Below are positions 1-8,453 of a stretch of DNA of 64,000 bases, in pieces. Position 1 is the first letter of the stretch. The number at the start of each line of letters is the position of its first letter. The stretch lies in NCBI RefSeq assembly GCF_048537545.1, contig NZ_CP183218.1. The stretch is one strand, 5' to 3'. The DNA comes from Chania fonticola_B. Its GTDB lineage: Bacteria > Pseudomonadota > Gammaproteobacteria > Enterobacterales > Enterobacteriaceae. The notes beneath the pieces are model-generated. The model searched no databases, was not told where the DNA came from, and was given only the letters and a program-made list of their open reading frames with translations. A program made the translations under genes and the position numbers.

Positions 1-1202
1 AGGTGCAGAAGCTTTCGGACATCAGTCTGCAAGAGCTGCCGCGTTTCTCTACCGGCTTTCTGGAATTTGACCGCGTACTGGGCGGCGGCGTGGTGCCGGG
101 CAGTGCGATCCTGATCGGCGGTAACCCCGGCGCGGGGAAAAGTACGCTGCTGTTGCAGGTGCTGTGCAAACTCGCCGAGCAGATGAAAACCCTGTACGTC
201 ACCGGTGAAGAGTCGCTGCAACAGGTCGCGATGCGTGCCCATCGTCTTGGGTTGCCCACCGGCGGCCTTAACATGCTGTCGGAAACCAGTATCGAGCAGA
301 TCTGCCTGATCGCCGAGCAGGAGCAACCACGGCTGATGGTGATCGACTCGATCCAGGTTATGCATATGGCTGATATCCAGTCATCGCCAGGCAGCGTGGC
401 TCAGGTGCGCGAAACGGCGGCCTATCTCACCCGCTTTGCCAAAACTCGTGGCGTGGCGATCGTGATGGTTGGCCACGTCACCAAAGATGGCTCGCTGGCC
501 GGGCCGAAAGTCCTCGAACACTGTATCGACTGTTCCGTGTTGCTGGATGGCGATGCCGATTCCCGTTTCCGTACGCTGCGCAGCCATAAAAACCGTTTTG
601 GTGCGGTCAACGAGCTGGGCGTGTTCGCCATGACCGAGCAGGGGCTGCGTGAGGTGAGTAACCCTTCCGCGATCTTCCTCAGCCGGGGTGATGAAGTGAC
701 TTCCGGCAGTTCGGTGATGGTGGTCTGGGAAGGCACCCGACCGCTATTGGTTGAGATCCAGGCGCTGGTCGATCATTCGATGATGTCAAACCCACGCCGT
801 GTTGCCGTGGGCCTGGAACAGAATCGTTTGGCAATCTTGCTGGCAGTGTTGCATCGTCACGGTGGCTTGCAGATGTCCGACCAAGACGTTTTTGTCAACG
901 TGGTGGGCGGCGTCAAGGTTAGCGAAACCAGTGCCGATCTGGCATTGCTGTTGGCGTTGGTCTCCAGCCTGCGCGACCGCCCATTGCCTAACGATCTGGT
1001 GGTGTTTGGCGAAGTGGGGCTGGCAGGGGAAATCCGCCCGGTGCCTAGCGGCCAGGAGCGTATTTCCGAAGCGGCCAAACACGGTTTCAAGCGGGCGATC
1101 GTGCCACATGCCAACGTGCCGAAGAAACCACCGGCCAATATGCAGGTATTCGGCGTCAAGAAGCTGGCGGATGCGCTGGACGTGCTGGAACAGTTTTATT
1201 AA
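1..1202 (+). CDS. radA: DNA repair protein RadA (5'-truncated by window edge)
   Basis: RadA is a RecA-like ATPase that promotes branch migration of recombination intermediates. About 399 residues are visible. Walker A (GNPGAGKST) lies near residue 42 of the fragment, the RadA-specific KNRFG motif follows in SHKNRFGAVNELG, and a Lon-protease-like domain fills the C-terminal third. E. coli RadA is about 460 residues, so roughly 60 residues with the four-cysteine zinc finger lie left of the window. The GTG at position 3 is an internal codon, not the start. nadR follows on the same strand after 57 bp, as in E. coli. Confidence 0.95.
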   Translation, partial: VQKLSDISLQELPRFSTGFLEFDRVLGGGVVPGSAILIGGNPGAGKSTLLLQVLCKLAEQMKTLYVTGEESLQQVAMRAHRLGLPTGGLNMLSETSIEQICLIAEQEQPRLMVIDSIQVMHMADIQSSPGSVAQVRETAAYLTRFAKTRGVAIVMVGHVTKDGSLAGPKVLEHCIDCSVLLDGDADSRFRTLRSHKNRFGAVNELGVFAMTEQGLREVSNPSAIFLSRGDEVTSGSSVMVVWEGTRPLLVEIQALVDHSMMSNPRRVAVGLEQNRLAILLAVLHRHGGLQMSDQDVFVNVVGGVKVSETSADLALLLALVSSLRDRPLPNDLVVFGEVGLAGEIRPVPSGQERISEAAKHGFKRAIVPHANVPKKPPANMQVFGVKKLADALDVLEQFY

Positions 1203-1232
1203 TTGCCGCCTGCTGCGCGGAATATGCTATTT

Positions 1233-1250
1233 TGTTTAGCATAATAAACG
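1233..1250 (+). promoter_or_regulatory. Candidate NadR operator upstream of nadR
   Basis: The sequence reads TGTTTA-N6-TAAACG, one base from the palindrome TGTTTA-N6-TAAACA known for NadR repression of NAD synthesis genes. It ends 9 bp before the nadR start codon and abuts the Shine-Dalgarno GGGAGGG. Autorepression of nadR by its own product is inferred from position and match only. Confidence 0.6.
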
Positions 1251-1259
1251 GGAGGGTTT

Positions 1260-2510
1260 ATGCGGCAGTTCGATTACCTCAAGGCAGCGATTAAGCAACA
1301 GGGATGTACCTTACAGCAGGTAGCTGATGCCAGTAGCATGACTAAAGGCTACCTCAGCCAGCTGTTGAATGACAAAATCAAAAGCCCGAGCGCGCAGAAG
1401 CTGGAGGCCCTGCACCGTTTCCTGGGGCTGGAATTCCCGCGTCGGGAGAAGAAGGTCGGCGTGGTGTTTGGTAAATTTTACCCGCTGCATACTGGCCATA
1501 TCTATCTGATCCAGCGCGCCTGTAGCCAGGTTGACGAGCTGCATGTGATCCTGTGCCACGATGAACCGCGCGATCTGTTGCTGTTCGAGAACAGCTCCAT
1601 GTCACAGCAGCCGACGGTCAGCGATCGTCTGCGCTGGCTGTTGCAGACCTTTAAATACCAGAAAAATATCCATATTCACTCTTTCGACGAAAAGGGCATC
1701 GAACCTTACCCGCACGGCTGGGACGTGTGGAGCAACGGCGTGAAGAGCTTTATGGAGCAAAAGGGCATCGTCCCGAGCTTTATCTATTCCAGCGAAGAGC
1801 TGGATGCCCCTCGTTACCGCGAACATCTTGGGATTGAAACCATCCTGGTGGATCCGGAACGGTCCTTTATGAACATCAGCGGTAGCCAGATCCGACAGGA
1901 TCCATTCCGCTATTGGGACTATATCCCGACCGAAGTGAAGCCGTTCTTTGTGCGCACGGTGGCGATCCTGGGCGGCGAATCCAGCGGTAAGTCAACGCTG
2001 GTCAACAAACTGGCGAACATCTTCAACACCACCAGCGCCTGGGAATATGGCCGTGACTACGTCTTCTCCCACCTCGGGGGTGACGAGATGGCGTTGCAGT
2101 ATTCCGACTATGACAAGATCGCGCTTGGGCAGGCCCAGTACGTGGATTTTGCGGTGAAATACGCCAATAAAGTGGCGTTTATCGACACCGACTTTGTCAC
2201 CACGCAGGCGTTCTGTAAAAAGTATGAAGGGCGGGAGCACCCGTTCGTTCAGGCGTTGATCGACGAATACCGTTTCGATCTGGTGATCCTGCTGGAGAAC
2301 AATACCCCTTGGGTGGCCGACGGCTTGCGCAGCCTGGGTAGCCCGGTCGATCGCAAGGCGTTTCAATATTTGTTGGAAGAGATGCTGCACGCCAATAACA
2401 TCGAATATGCTCACGTAGAGTCGAGCGATTACGAGGAGCGTTTCTTGCGCTGTGTCGAGCTGGTGCAGCAACTGCTGGCGGCGGATGCCAGCCGCTTGGT
2501 GAAGTTTTAG
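1260..2510 (+). CDS. nadR: Trifunctional NAD regulator / NMN adenylyltransferase / ribosylnicotinamide kinase NadR
   Basis: A 416-residue protein (E. coli 410). An N-terminal Cro-type helix-turn-helix (about residues 5-58, with VADASSMTKGYLSQLL) binds DNA. The central nucleotidyltransferase domain carries the GKFYPLHTGH motif near residue 72 (NMN adenylyltransferase). The C-terminal P-loop kinase carries GGESSGKST near residue 239 (ribosylnicotinamide kinase). In enterobacteria NadR represses NAD synthesis genes when NAD is high and salvages ribosylnicotinamide. The ATG start follows GGGAGGG at good spacing. A NadR-like operator lies directly upstream. Confidence 0.97.
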   Translation: MRQFDYLKAAIKQQGCTLQQVADASSMTKGYLSQLLNDKIKSPSAQKLEALHRFLGLEFPRREKKVGVVFGKFYPLHTGHIYLIQRACSQVDELHVILCHDEPRDLLLFENSSMSQQPTVSDRLRWLLQTFKYQKNIHIHSFDEKGIEPYPHGWDVWSNGVKSFMEQKGIVPSFIYSSEELDAPRYREHLGIETILVDPERSFMNISGSQIRQDPFRYWDYIPTEVKPFFVRTVAILGGESSGKSTLVNKLANIFNTTSAWEYGRDYVFSHLGGDEMALQYSDYDKIALGQAQYVDFAVKYANKVAFIDTDFVTTQAFCKKYEGREHPFVQALIDEYRFDLVILLENNTPWVADGLRSLGSPVDRKAFQYLLEEMLHANNIEYAHVESSDYEERFLRCVELVQQLLAADASRLVKF

Positions 2511-2554
2511 GGACGTTTTAGGCTGGTAAATGTCGATGTAGTGGCGATGTAGTG

Positions 2555-2729
2555 CCCCTCACCCTAACCCTCTCCCACAGGGAGAGGGAACCGATCGAGT
2601 GTGTTTGAAATTGTCGTGACTCACCTTTGATGGGGAGGCGATCGAGTTTGCCAAGATGTTCTCTTCACTTCCAAACGAGCAGAGGCTATCAGCTCCCTCT
2701 CCCTGTGGGAGAGGGTTGGGGTGAGGGGG
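2555..2729. repeat. REP-like pair in inverted orientation (BIME/MITE-like)
   Basis: Two arms of about 35 bp (2555-2590 and 2694-2729) are near-perfect reverse complements. Each contains its own palindrome, CCCTCTCCC-3-GGGAGAGGG, and a CCCTCACC-type tail. They enclose about 100 bp in which CGATCGAGT occurs twice. The element sits between convergent nadR and the alcohol dehydrogenase gene, so it may act as a bidirectional terminator or mRNA stabiliser. A related palindrome occurs at 25292-25323. Calling it REP-like comes from structure and memory of such repeats, not from a search. Confidence 0.75.
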
Positions 2730-2794
2730 CCATCGCTTAAATATCATGTATATAGCAATTTATTAATACCTGATAAATCGACCTTTCCACTAAC

Positions 2795-3796
2795 TTAGTA
2801 AGTTATCACCAGCTTGCCCTGCATATGCCCATCCAACAGCTTGGCATGCGCGGCGGTCAACGTATCCACCGTCAGCCCCTGTAGCGTTTCGCTCAGCGTG
2901 GTGGTCAATTTACCCTCATCGAGCAATTGTGCCACCTGTTTGAGGATCTCCCCTTGCTGGGCAATATCCGGCGTGGTGAACATGCTGCGGGTGAACATGA
3001 ATTCCCAATGCAGCGCCGCACTTTTCAGCTTCAACGCATTTTGATCCAGCGGTTGGCTGTTCTCAACGATGGTGCAGATATGGCCGAGTGGGGCGATCAA
3101 ATCGCTGATGGCTTGCCAGTGGCCGTCGGTATCGTTCAGGCACAGGATATAATCCACGCTCTCAATCCCTTCCTTAGCCAGGTTGCCTTTCAGATCGCGG
3201 TAATCCACCACCAGTTCAGCACCCCGTTCGCGGCACCAGGCGGCCGATTCCGGGCGAGAGGCCGTAGCGATGACTTTCACCTTGCTACGCTGTGCCGCCA
3301 AGGGGATCGCCAGCGAGCCGACGCCACCGGCTCCGCCGATGATCAACAGCGTTTTACCGGCAGCCGCATGCTGAATATTCAGGTGTTCAAACAGGGCTTC
3401 CCACGCGGTAAGCGCGGTCAGCGGCATCGCGGCGGCTTGCGCCCAGTCCAGGCTGGCCGGTTTATGTGCCACGATACGTGAGTCAATCAGCTGATGGGTG
3501 CTGTTGCTGCCCGGACGGGTAATATCCCCGGCATACCACACCTCATCGCCGGGTTTGAACCCGCTAACGCTGCTGCCCACTTCGAGCACCACGCCGCTGG
3601 CATCCCAGCCGAGAATACGTGGCTGCTGCAAACCCTTCTTTTGCAGGCCAGCATGAACCTTGGTATCGACCGGGTTAACGGAAACGGCTTTCACTTCCAC
3701 CAGCAGATCGTATTGACCCGGTGCGGGTTTTTCTGGAGCGATCTCGATAAAACCGGCTGGATTTTTCGGATCGACGGCAATGGCTTTGATTAACAT
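2795..3796 (-). CDS. Zinc-type alcohol dehydrogenase-like (quinone-oxidoreductase-like) MDR protein
   Basis: A 333-residue medium-chain dehydrogenase/reductase. The N-terminal GroES-like fold includes SVNPVDTKV and LGWDASGVV. The Rossmann domain carries the NAD(P)-binding motif GGAGGVGS near residue 157. The cysteine/histidine ligands of true zinc alcohol dehydrogenases are not apparent, so an NADPH-dependent quinone- or enone-reductase role is more likely; the substrate is unknown. I chose the ATG at 3796, with GGAG 8-9 bp upstream, over a 22-codon-longer reading. It is divergent from a LysR gene over a 100 bp gap, a layout typical of a regulator and its target. I do not know this pair in E. 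coli K-12 at this locus. Confidence 0.85.
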   Translation of the reverse strand: MLIKAIAVDPKNPAGFIEIAPEKPAPGQYDLLVEVKAVSVNPVDTKVHAGLQKKGLQQPRILGWDASGVVLEVGSSVSGFKPGDEVWYAGDITRPGSNSTHQLIDSRIVAHKPASLDWAQAAAMPLTALTAWEALFEHLNIQHAAAGKTLLIIGGAGGVGSLAIPLAAQRSKVKVIATASRPESAAWCRERGAELVVDYRDLKGNLAKEGIESVDYILCLNDTDGHWQAISDLIAPLGHICTIVENSQPLDQNALKLKSAALHWEFMFTRSMFTTPDIAQQGEILKQVAQLLDEGKLTTTLSETLQGLTVDTLTAAHAKLLDGHMQGKLVITY

Positions 3797-3874
3797 AATT
3801 GTGCTCCTTCGCATGAATAGTTCCAGTGTAGACCCTGAGGAGTAGAGTGATAAGATGGACAATAACTAACTAAG

Positions 3875-3893
3875 TGTTCGTCTGAGGTGAACA
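3875..3893. promoter_or_regulatory. Candidate LysR-type operator (TGTTC-N9-GAACA)
   Basis: A perfect 5-bp inverted repeat, TGTTC-N9-GAACA, fits the T-N11-A architecture of LysR-family sites. It lies in the divergent gap and ends 3 bp before the LysR gene start, overlapping its GAGG Shine-Dalgarno. Autoregulation and control of the divergent dehydrogenase gene are inferred. Confidence 0.45.
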
Positions 3894-3896
3894 ATT

Positions 3897-4805
3897 ATGT
3901 TCAAGCAGTTGCAGGATATGGCGTTGTTTGCGCTGGTGGCGGAGTGCGGCAGTTTTACTGCGGCAGCCAAACGGGCCGGGCTGCCTAAATCCAGCGTTAG
4001 CCAGCGTGTCAGCCAGTTGGAACAAAAGCTCGGTCTGCGCTTGCTCAACCGCACCACCCGGCAGTTAAATTTGACCTTTGCCGGTGAGCGCTATCTTGAA
4101 CATTGCCAGGAGATGCTCTCTGCTGCCGAACGGGCCGATCTGGCCTTGCAGCGCTTACGCGATAACCCCAGTGGCCGTCTACGCATCTCCACGCCTGCCG
4201 GGCTGGGGGCGACGTTGCTTCCGCGTCTGGCGGCAGATTTTCAGCGCCAATATCCGGATGTCTCGTTGGAAGTGTCAGTGTCGGATGCCATGGTGGATAT
4301 GGTGCAGGAGGGCTTTGATGCGGCATTGCGTACCGGCAGGCCGCAGGATTCCTCGTTGATTGGCCGCCGTCTGGGGCATGCTCCCCGTTATTTGTTGGCT
4401 GCACCGGAGTATCTGGCCCAACATCCGCCATTGCTGCATCCGCAGCAGTTGCAGCAGCATCTTTGCATCGCTCACCGCGCCTGGCCCGCCTGGATATTGC
4501 GCCGGGGTGAGGAGTACTACCGTTGGCAATTGCCGCTGCGGCATACCACCGATAATCTGTTATATGCGCGCGAATGTGCCATTTTGGGGGCGGGCATTAC
4601 ACTGTTGCCCGCGTTTCTCAGCCGCGAAGTGGTCGCGCAAAAGCAGTTGGTGGAAGTGTTGCCGCAGTGGCAGGCCGAAGGGAATGAACTGTATCTGGTT
4701 TACCCGAGCCGTAAGCTTAATTCCCCGGCGCTAGCCTGTTTTATCGATGTCGTGATCCAGCATCCGGTCTTTGTGGATTATGCGCAGGCGCTGGATTGGG
4801 GATAA
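3897..4805 (+). CDS. LysR-family transcriptional regulator
   Basis: A 302-residue regulator. The N-terminal winged helix (about residues 1-60) contains the LysR signature AECGSFTAAAKRAGLPKSSV, followed by RLLNRTTRQLNLT. The effector-binding domain is of the periplasmic-binding-protein fold (about 90-295). The sequence resembles the CrgA/DhlR-like branch that usually controls a neighbouring oxidoreductase, so the divergent dehydrogenase at 2795-3796 is the probable target. The effector cannot be told from sequence. The start ATG is preceded by GAGG. Confidence 0.9.
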   Translation: MFKQLQDMALFALVAECGSFTAAAKRAGLPKSSVSQRVSQLEQKLGLRLLNRTTRQLNLTFAGERYLEHCQEMLSAAERADLALQRLRDNPSGRLRISTPAGLGATLLPRLAADFQRQYPDVSLEVSVSDAMVDMVQEGFDAALRTGRPQDSSLIGRRLGHAPRYLLAAPEYLAQHPPLLHPQQLQQHLCIAHRAWPAWILRRGEEYYRWQLPLRHTTDNLLYARECAILGAGITLLPAFLSREVVAQKQLVEVLPQWQAEGNELYLVYPSRKLNSPALACFIDVVIQHPVFVDYAQALDWG

Positions 4806-4811
4806 ACAAAA

Positions 4812-4830
4812 AGCCCGCAGAATGCGGGCT
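4812..4830 (-). terminator. Intrinsic terminator of ettA
   Basis: Hairpin AGCCCGCA-GAA-TGCGGGCT. On the minus strand it is followed by a T-rich run (TTTTTGTTT). It overlaps nothing but the region just after the convergent LysR gene stop. Confidence 0.8.
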
Positions 4831-4856
4831 TGAGAGCATAGATAGCCAACCGGATG

Positions 4857-6524
4857 TTACTTGGTGACTTTCTTGTACTTGATACGGCGAGGTTCCAGTG
4901 CATCGGCACCAAGAGTACGTTTTTTGTACTCTTCGTATTCGGTAAAGTTGCCTTCGAAGAACTCTACCTTGCCTTCATCCTGATAGTCCAGAATGTGGGT
5001 GGCAATACGGTCGAGGAACCAACGGTCGTGCGAGATAACCATCGCACAGCCCGGGAACTCCAGCAGGGCGTTTTCTAGCGCGCGCAGGGTTTCGATATCC
5101 AGGTCGTTGGTGGGTTCGTCGAGCAGCAGTACGTTGCCGCCAACCTGCAGCAGCTTGGCCAGATGCAGACGGCCACGTTCACCGCCAGACAGTTCGCCCA
5201 CGCGTTTGCCTTGATCGACGCCCTTGAAGTTAAAGCGGCCAACGTAGGCACGGCTTGGCATTTCGGTGTTGCCCACGCGCATGATGTCCTGGCCGCCGGA
5301 AACTTCTTCCCACACGGTTTTGGAGTTATCCATGCTGTCGCGGAACTGATCGACCGAGGCCAGCTTGACGGTATCGCCCAGCACGATGCTGCCGGAATCA
5401 GGTTGTTCCTGGCCGGACATCATACGGAACAGTGTGGATTTACCCGCGCCGTTCGGGCCGATGATGCCAACGATGGCACCCTTAGGGACCGCGAAGGTGA
5501 GATCTTCGATCAGCAGGCGGTCGCCGTAGGATTTACGCAGATTGTTAACTTCAACCACTTTATCGCCCAGGCGGGTGCCAGGTGGGATAAACAGTTCGTT
5601 GGTTTCGTTACGTTTCTGATATTCGGTGCTGTTAAGTTCTTCAAAGCGTGCCAGGCGGGCCTTGCCCTTGGACTGACGGCCTTTGGCACCTTGACGCACC
5701 CACTCCAGCTCTTTCTCGATCGACTTGCGGCGAGCGGCTTCGGTTGAGGCTTCTTGCGCCAGACGAGCGTCTTTCTGCTCCAGCCAGGAAGAGTAGTTAC
5801 CTTCCCACGGAATACCTTCGCCACGGTCCAGCTCCAGGATCCAGCCAGCCACGTTATCGAGGAAGTAACGGTCGTGGGTGATCGCCACTACGGTGCCTTC
5901 GAAGTCGTGCAGGAAGCGTTCCAGCCAGGCCACGGATTCGGCATCCAGGTGGTTGGTCGGTTCGTCCAGCAGCAGCATGTCTGGTTTTTCCAGCAGCAGG
6001 CGGCACAGCGCTACGCGGCGGCGCTCACCACCGGAAAGGTTGGCGATTTTTGCGTCCCACTCCGGCAGGCGCAGTGCATCGGCGGCGCGCTCCAGCTGGG
6101 TGTTGAGGTTGTGACCATCGTGAGCCTGAATGATCTCTTCCAGGCGGCCCTGCTCAGCGGCCAGCTTGTCGAAGTCGGCCCCTTCTTCAGCGTACAGGGC
6201 GTACACTTCATCAAGGCGCTTGAGGGCACCGACCACTTCTGCCATCGCTTCTTCAACCGACTCGCGGACGCTGTGCTCCATATTGAGCTGCGGTTCCTGC
6301 GGCAGATAGCCGATCTTGATGCCCGGCTGTGGGCGAGCTTCCCCTTCGATATCGGTATCGATGCCGGCCATAATGCGCAGCAGGGTAGACTTACCGGAAC
6401 CGTTCAGGCCCAGTACGCCAATTTTGGCCCCAGGGAAGAAACTCAGGGAAATGTTTTTCAGAATATGACGCTTCGGCGGAACTACTTTGCCGACGCGGTG
6501 CATGGTATAGACGTATTGAGCCAC
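4857..6524 (-). CDS. ettA: Energy-dependent translational throttle protein EttA (ABC-F)
   Basis: A soluble ABC-F ATPase that binds the ribosomal E site and gates the first elongation step according to the ATP/ADP ratio. Two ATP-binding cassettes are visible: Walker A GLNGSGKST with LSGGERRR and LLLDEPTNHLD, then GPNGAGKST with LSGGERGR and LLLDEPTNDLD. They are separated by a charged linker (about 240-320). Starting at the GTG at 6524 gives 555 residues, the E. coli length, with GGAG about 6 bp upstream. The upstream ATG at 6623 would add 33 unrelated residues and is rejected. It lies between the LysR gene and yfiB. Confidence 0.96.
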   Translation of the reverse strand: MAQYVYTMHRVGKVVPPKRHILKNISLSFFPGAKIGVLGLNGSGKSTLLRIMAGIDTDIEGEARPQPGIKIGYLPQEPQLNMEHSVRESVEEAMAEVVGALKRLDEVYALYAEEGADFDKLAAEQGRLEEIIQAHDGHNLNTQLERAADALRLPEWDAKIANLSGGERRRVALCRLLLEKPDMLLLDEPTNHLDAESVAWLERFLHDFEGTVVAITHDRYFLDNVAGWILELDRGEGIPWEGNYSSWLEQKDARLAQEASTEAARRKSIEKELEWVRQGAKGRQSKGKARLARFEELNSTEYQKRNETNELFIPPGTRLGDKVVEVNNLRKSYGDRLLIEDLTFAVPKGAIVGIIGPNGAGKSTLFRMMSGQEQPDSGSIVLGDTVKLASVDQFRDSMDNSKTVWEEVSGGQDIMRVGNTEMPSRAYVGRFNFKGVDQGKRVGELSGGERGRLHLAKLLQVGGNVLLLDEPTNDLDIETLRALENALLEFPGCAMVISHDRWFLDRIATHILDYQDEGKVEFFEGNFTEYEEYKKRTLGADALEPRRIKYKKVTK

Positions 6525-6666
6525 GTTGCTCCGAGCCTCTCTATCAGTTTTTATAGGATGTCTGGCGGCCTGAGTGTAGCCCGTTTCAGCACCGGTTCCC
6601 AGATCCCCTATGACGATCGCCAAGTATAACCGCTAATGCTCACCATTAGGTGAACTTTGCTGTTTC

Positions 6667-7164
6667 TTAAGGGGTGACGACGATCGCCACGCGACGGTTT
6701 TCAGCACGCCCGCTGGAGGTGGCGTTACTGGCTACCGGTTGGCGTTTACCCATGCCGCGAGTTTCTATATTGGCACGCGGGATGCCGACACCAGCCAGGA
6801 CATCGGCCACGGCGTTGGCGCGGCGCAGTGAAAGCTGGTCGTTGTAGCTGTCTTCACCGTAGTTATCGGTGTGGCCGTCCAGGCGGAATTGCACGATGTC
6901 TACGCTCTTCAGCGCCTTGCCCATCTTCTCGACAATCTCGGTACTTTGCGGGCTCAATTTACCGACGTTGTTACCGAACAGCACCTTGTCGGAAAAACCA
7001 AACTCCCAACCGTTTTCGGTCAGTTTGAACCCCTGTGCCTGCAGTAAAGCGATCTGTTCTGCCGTCAGCCCTTGTGGTTTGCTCTGGCAGCCTGCCAGCG
7101 TGAGCAAGGTGATAAACACTAATGCCAGTAGGGAAAAAGACCGTTTAAAATTTTGCTGTAACAT
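6667..7164 (-). CDS. yfiB: OmpA-family outer-membrane lipoprotein YfiB
   Basis: A 165-residue lipoprotein. The signal peptide ends at lipobox LAGC (Cys26). An OmpA-like peptidoglycan-binding domain covers about residues 50-163, with LDGHTDNYGEDSYN and LSLRRANAVADVL. In the YfiBNR system of Pseudomonas and E. coli, YfiB sequesters periplasmic YfiR at the outer membrane and so relieves inhibition of the cyclase YfiN. It is the last gene of yfiR-yfiN-yfiB, 41 bp after yfiN. In E. coli this operon lies elsewhere, near min 58. Confidence 0.9.
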   Translation of the reverse strand: MLQQNFKRSFSLLALVFITLLTLAGCQSKPQGLTAEQIALLQAQGFKLTENGWEFGFSDKVLFGNNVGKLSPQSTEIVEKMGKALKSVDIVQFRLDGHTDNYGEDSYNDQLSLRRANAVADVLAGVGIPRANIETRGMGKRQPVASNATSSGRAENRRVAIVVTP

Positions 7165-7205
7165 TGATTTTTCTCTTTTTGGTTGTTTGAGACCCGGTGC
7201 TGACG

Positions 7206-8453
7206 CTATTTGCGCATCGCTAACCGCCAGCCTCCATGGGACAGGTGTTTTGCCCGGTACATTGCGTCATCCGCTTCGTGCAGCAGTTCCTGAGTGGTAG
7301 AGGCATGTTCAGGGTAAAATGCGATGCCGATACTCAGTGCGGCGATCACTCTTTCCTTGTTGGGCAACACAATGGGTTGTTGCAAACACTCGATGATGAT
7401 GTCGGCAATCGGCAGCACATCGTTGGTGTCTTTGAGCGGTGCCAGCAGGATGGCGAATTCATCGCCCCCCATCCGGGCGACCAGATCGTGCTTGCGCAAC
7501 CTGCTGCGCAGGCGTTCTGCGATGGTGATCAAGACGGTATCACCGGCAGCATGGCCATGGTTATCGTTCACCTCCTTGAAACGATTGCCGTCGATAAACA
7601 GTACCGCCAGCTTTTCATCGGGTTCGAGCTCTGACAGCGCGCGGCCCAACTGAGCTTCAAAGAAGGCCCGGTTTGGCAACCCGGTCAGGCTGTCGTGGGT
7701 GGCTTGGTGGGTTAATGCGTCATTTTCTTGTTGCAGGTGCTGTTGCCAGGCTTCGATTTCATCCAGCAGGCCGTTAAAATCACAGCTCAGTTCGTGCAGT
7801 TCGGCAATCGGTGCTGAAGGCACCCGCAGTTCGAAAGTCCGATCGCGACGTACCGTATGGGCAACATTGGTGATATCGTCCAAGGAGGTCACGATCCCTC
7901 TGAGCATTCTGCGGGAAAGTATCAGGGCGCACAATGTACTGAGCATCAGGCAGGCAATCATGCCTACCATGCCGCGCAGCAAGAATTTCAGCAGACTGCT
8001 GCCATTGCCGGTCAGCCAGACCAGGCCTATCTGTTTGCCTTCACGGGCAATGGGCAAAACCACCGCTTCCGGCAAGATCCAGCGGGCCACCATCTGTTCC
8101 AACCCATGCAATGGGCTATCCGCTGGGTGGCTCCAACTGGCCAAAGCGACACCCTGCATATTCAGGATTTTAGCCTCTGACACTTCTTCGTTGGAAGCGA
8201 TCAGCATCAACGCTTCGCGAGCGGCGGGGCGGTCTTCAAACACCACGGCGGCTTCAGCGGTATAACTGATCGAGCGGGCAATCAGATGCAGGTTATGGTT
8301 GGCATAGGCTCGAAGGGCAAACAGCGCAAGCAACGTCAGGAAGATCCCTGCGGCACCGACGGCGATCAACGCCAGACTCAGGTTCATCCGTTGCAGCACT
8401 TGGCCCAGCGTAGGGCGAGAGGTAGCCGAACCTTTGTGACCTAACAGTTTCAT
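7206..8453 (-). CDS. yfiN: Membrane diguanylate cyclase YfiN (DgcN)
   Basis: A 415-residue inner-membrane enzyme that makes cyclic-di-GMP. An N-terminal transmembrane helix (about 25-50) precedes a periplasmic CHASE8-like sensor. A second helix (about 155-180) leads into a HAMP segment and a GGDEF domain (about 250-412). The active-site GGDEF is intact, and an RKHD inhibitory I-site sits five residues before it, so product feedback is expected. Its start overlaps the yfiR stop by 4 bp (ATGA), indicating translational coupling. YfiR should repress it from the periplasm. Confidence 0.92.
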   Translation of the reverse strand: MKLLGHKGSATSRPTLGQVLQRMNLSLALIAVGAAGIFLTLLALFALRAYANHNLHLIARSISYTAEAAVVFEDRPAAREALMLIASNEEVSEAKILNMQGVALASWSHPADSPLHGLEQMVARWILPEAVVLPIAREGKQIGLVWLTGNGSSLLKFLLRGMVGMIACLMLSTLCALILSRRMLRGIVTSLDDITNVAHTVRRDRTFELRVPSAPIAELHELSCDFNGLLDEIEAWQQHLQQENDALTHQATHDSLTGLPNRAFFEAQLGRALSELEPDEKLAVLFIDGNRFKEVNDNHGHAAGDTVLITIAERLRSRLRKHDLVARMGGDEFAILLAPLKDTNDVLPIADIIIECLQQPIVLPNKERVIAALSIGIAFYPEHASTTQELLHEADDAMYRAKHLSHGGWRLAMRK

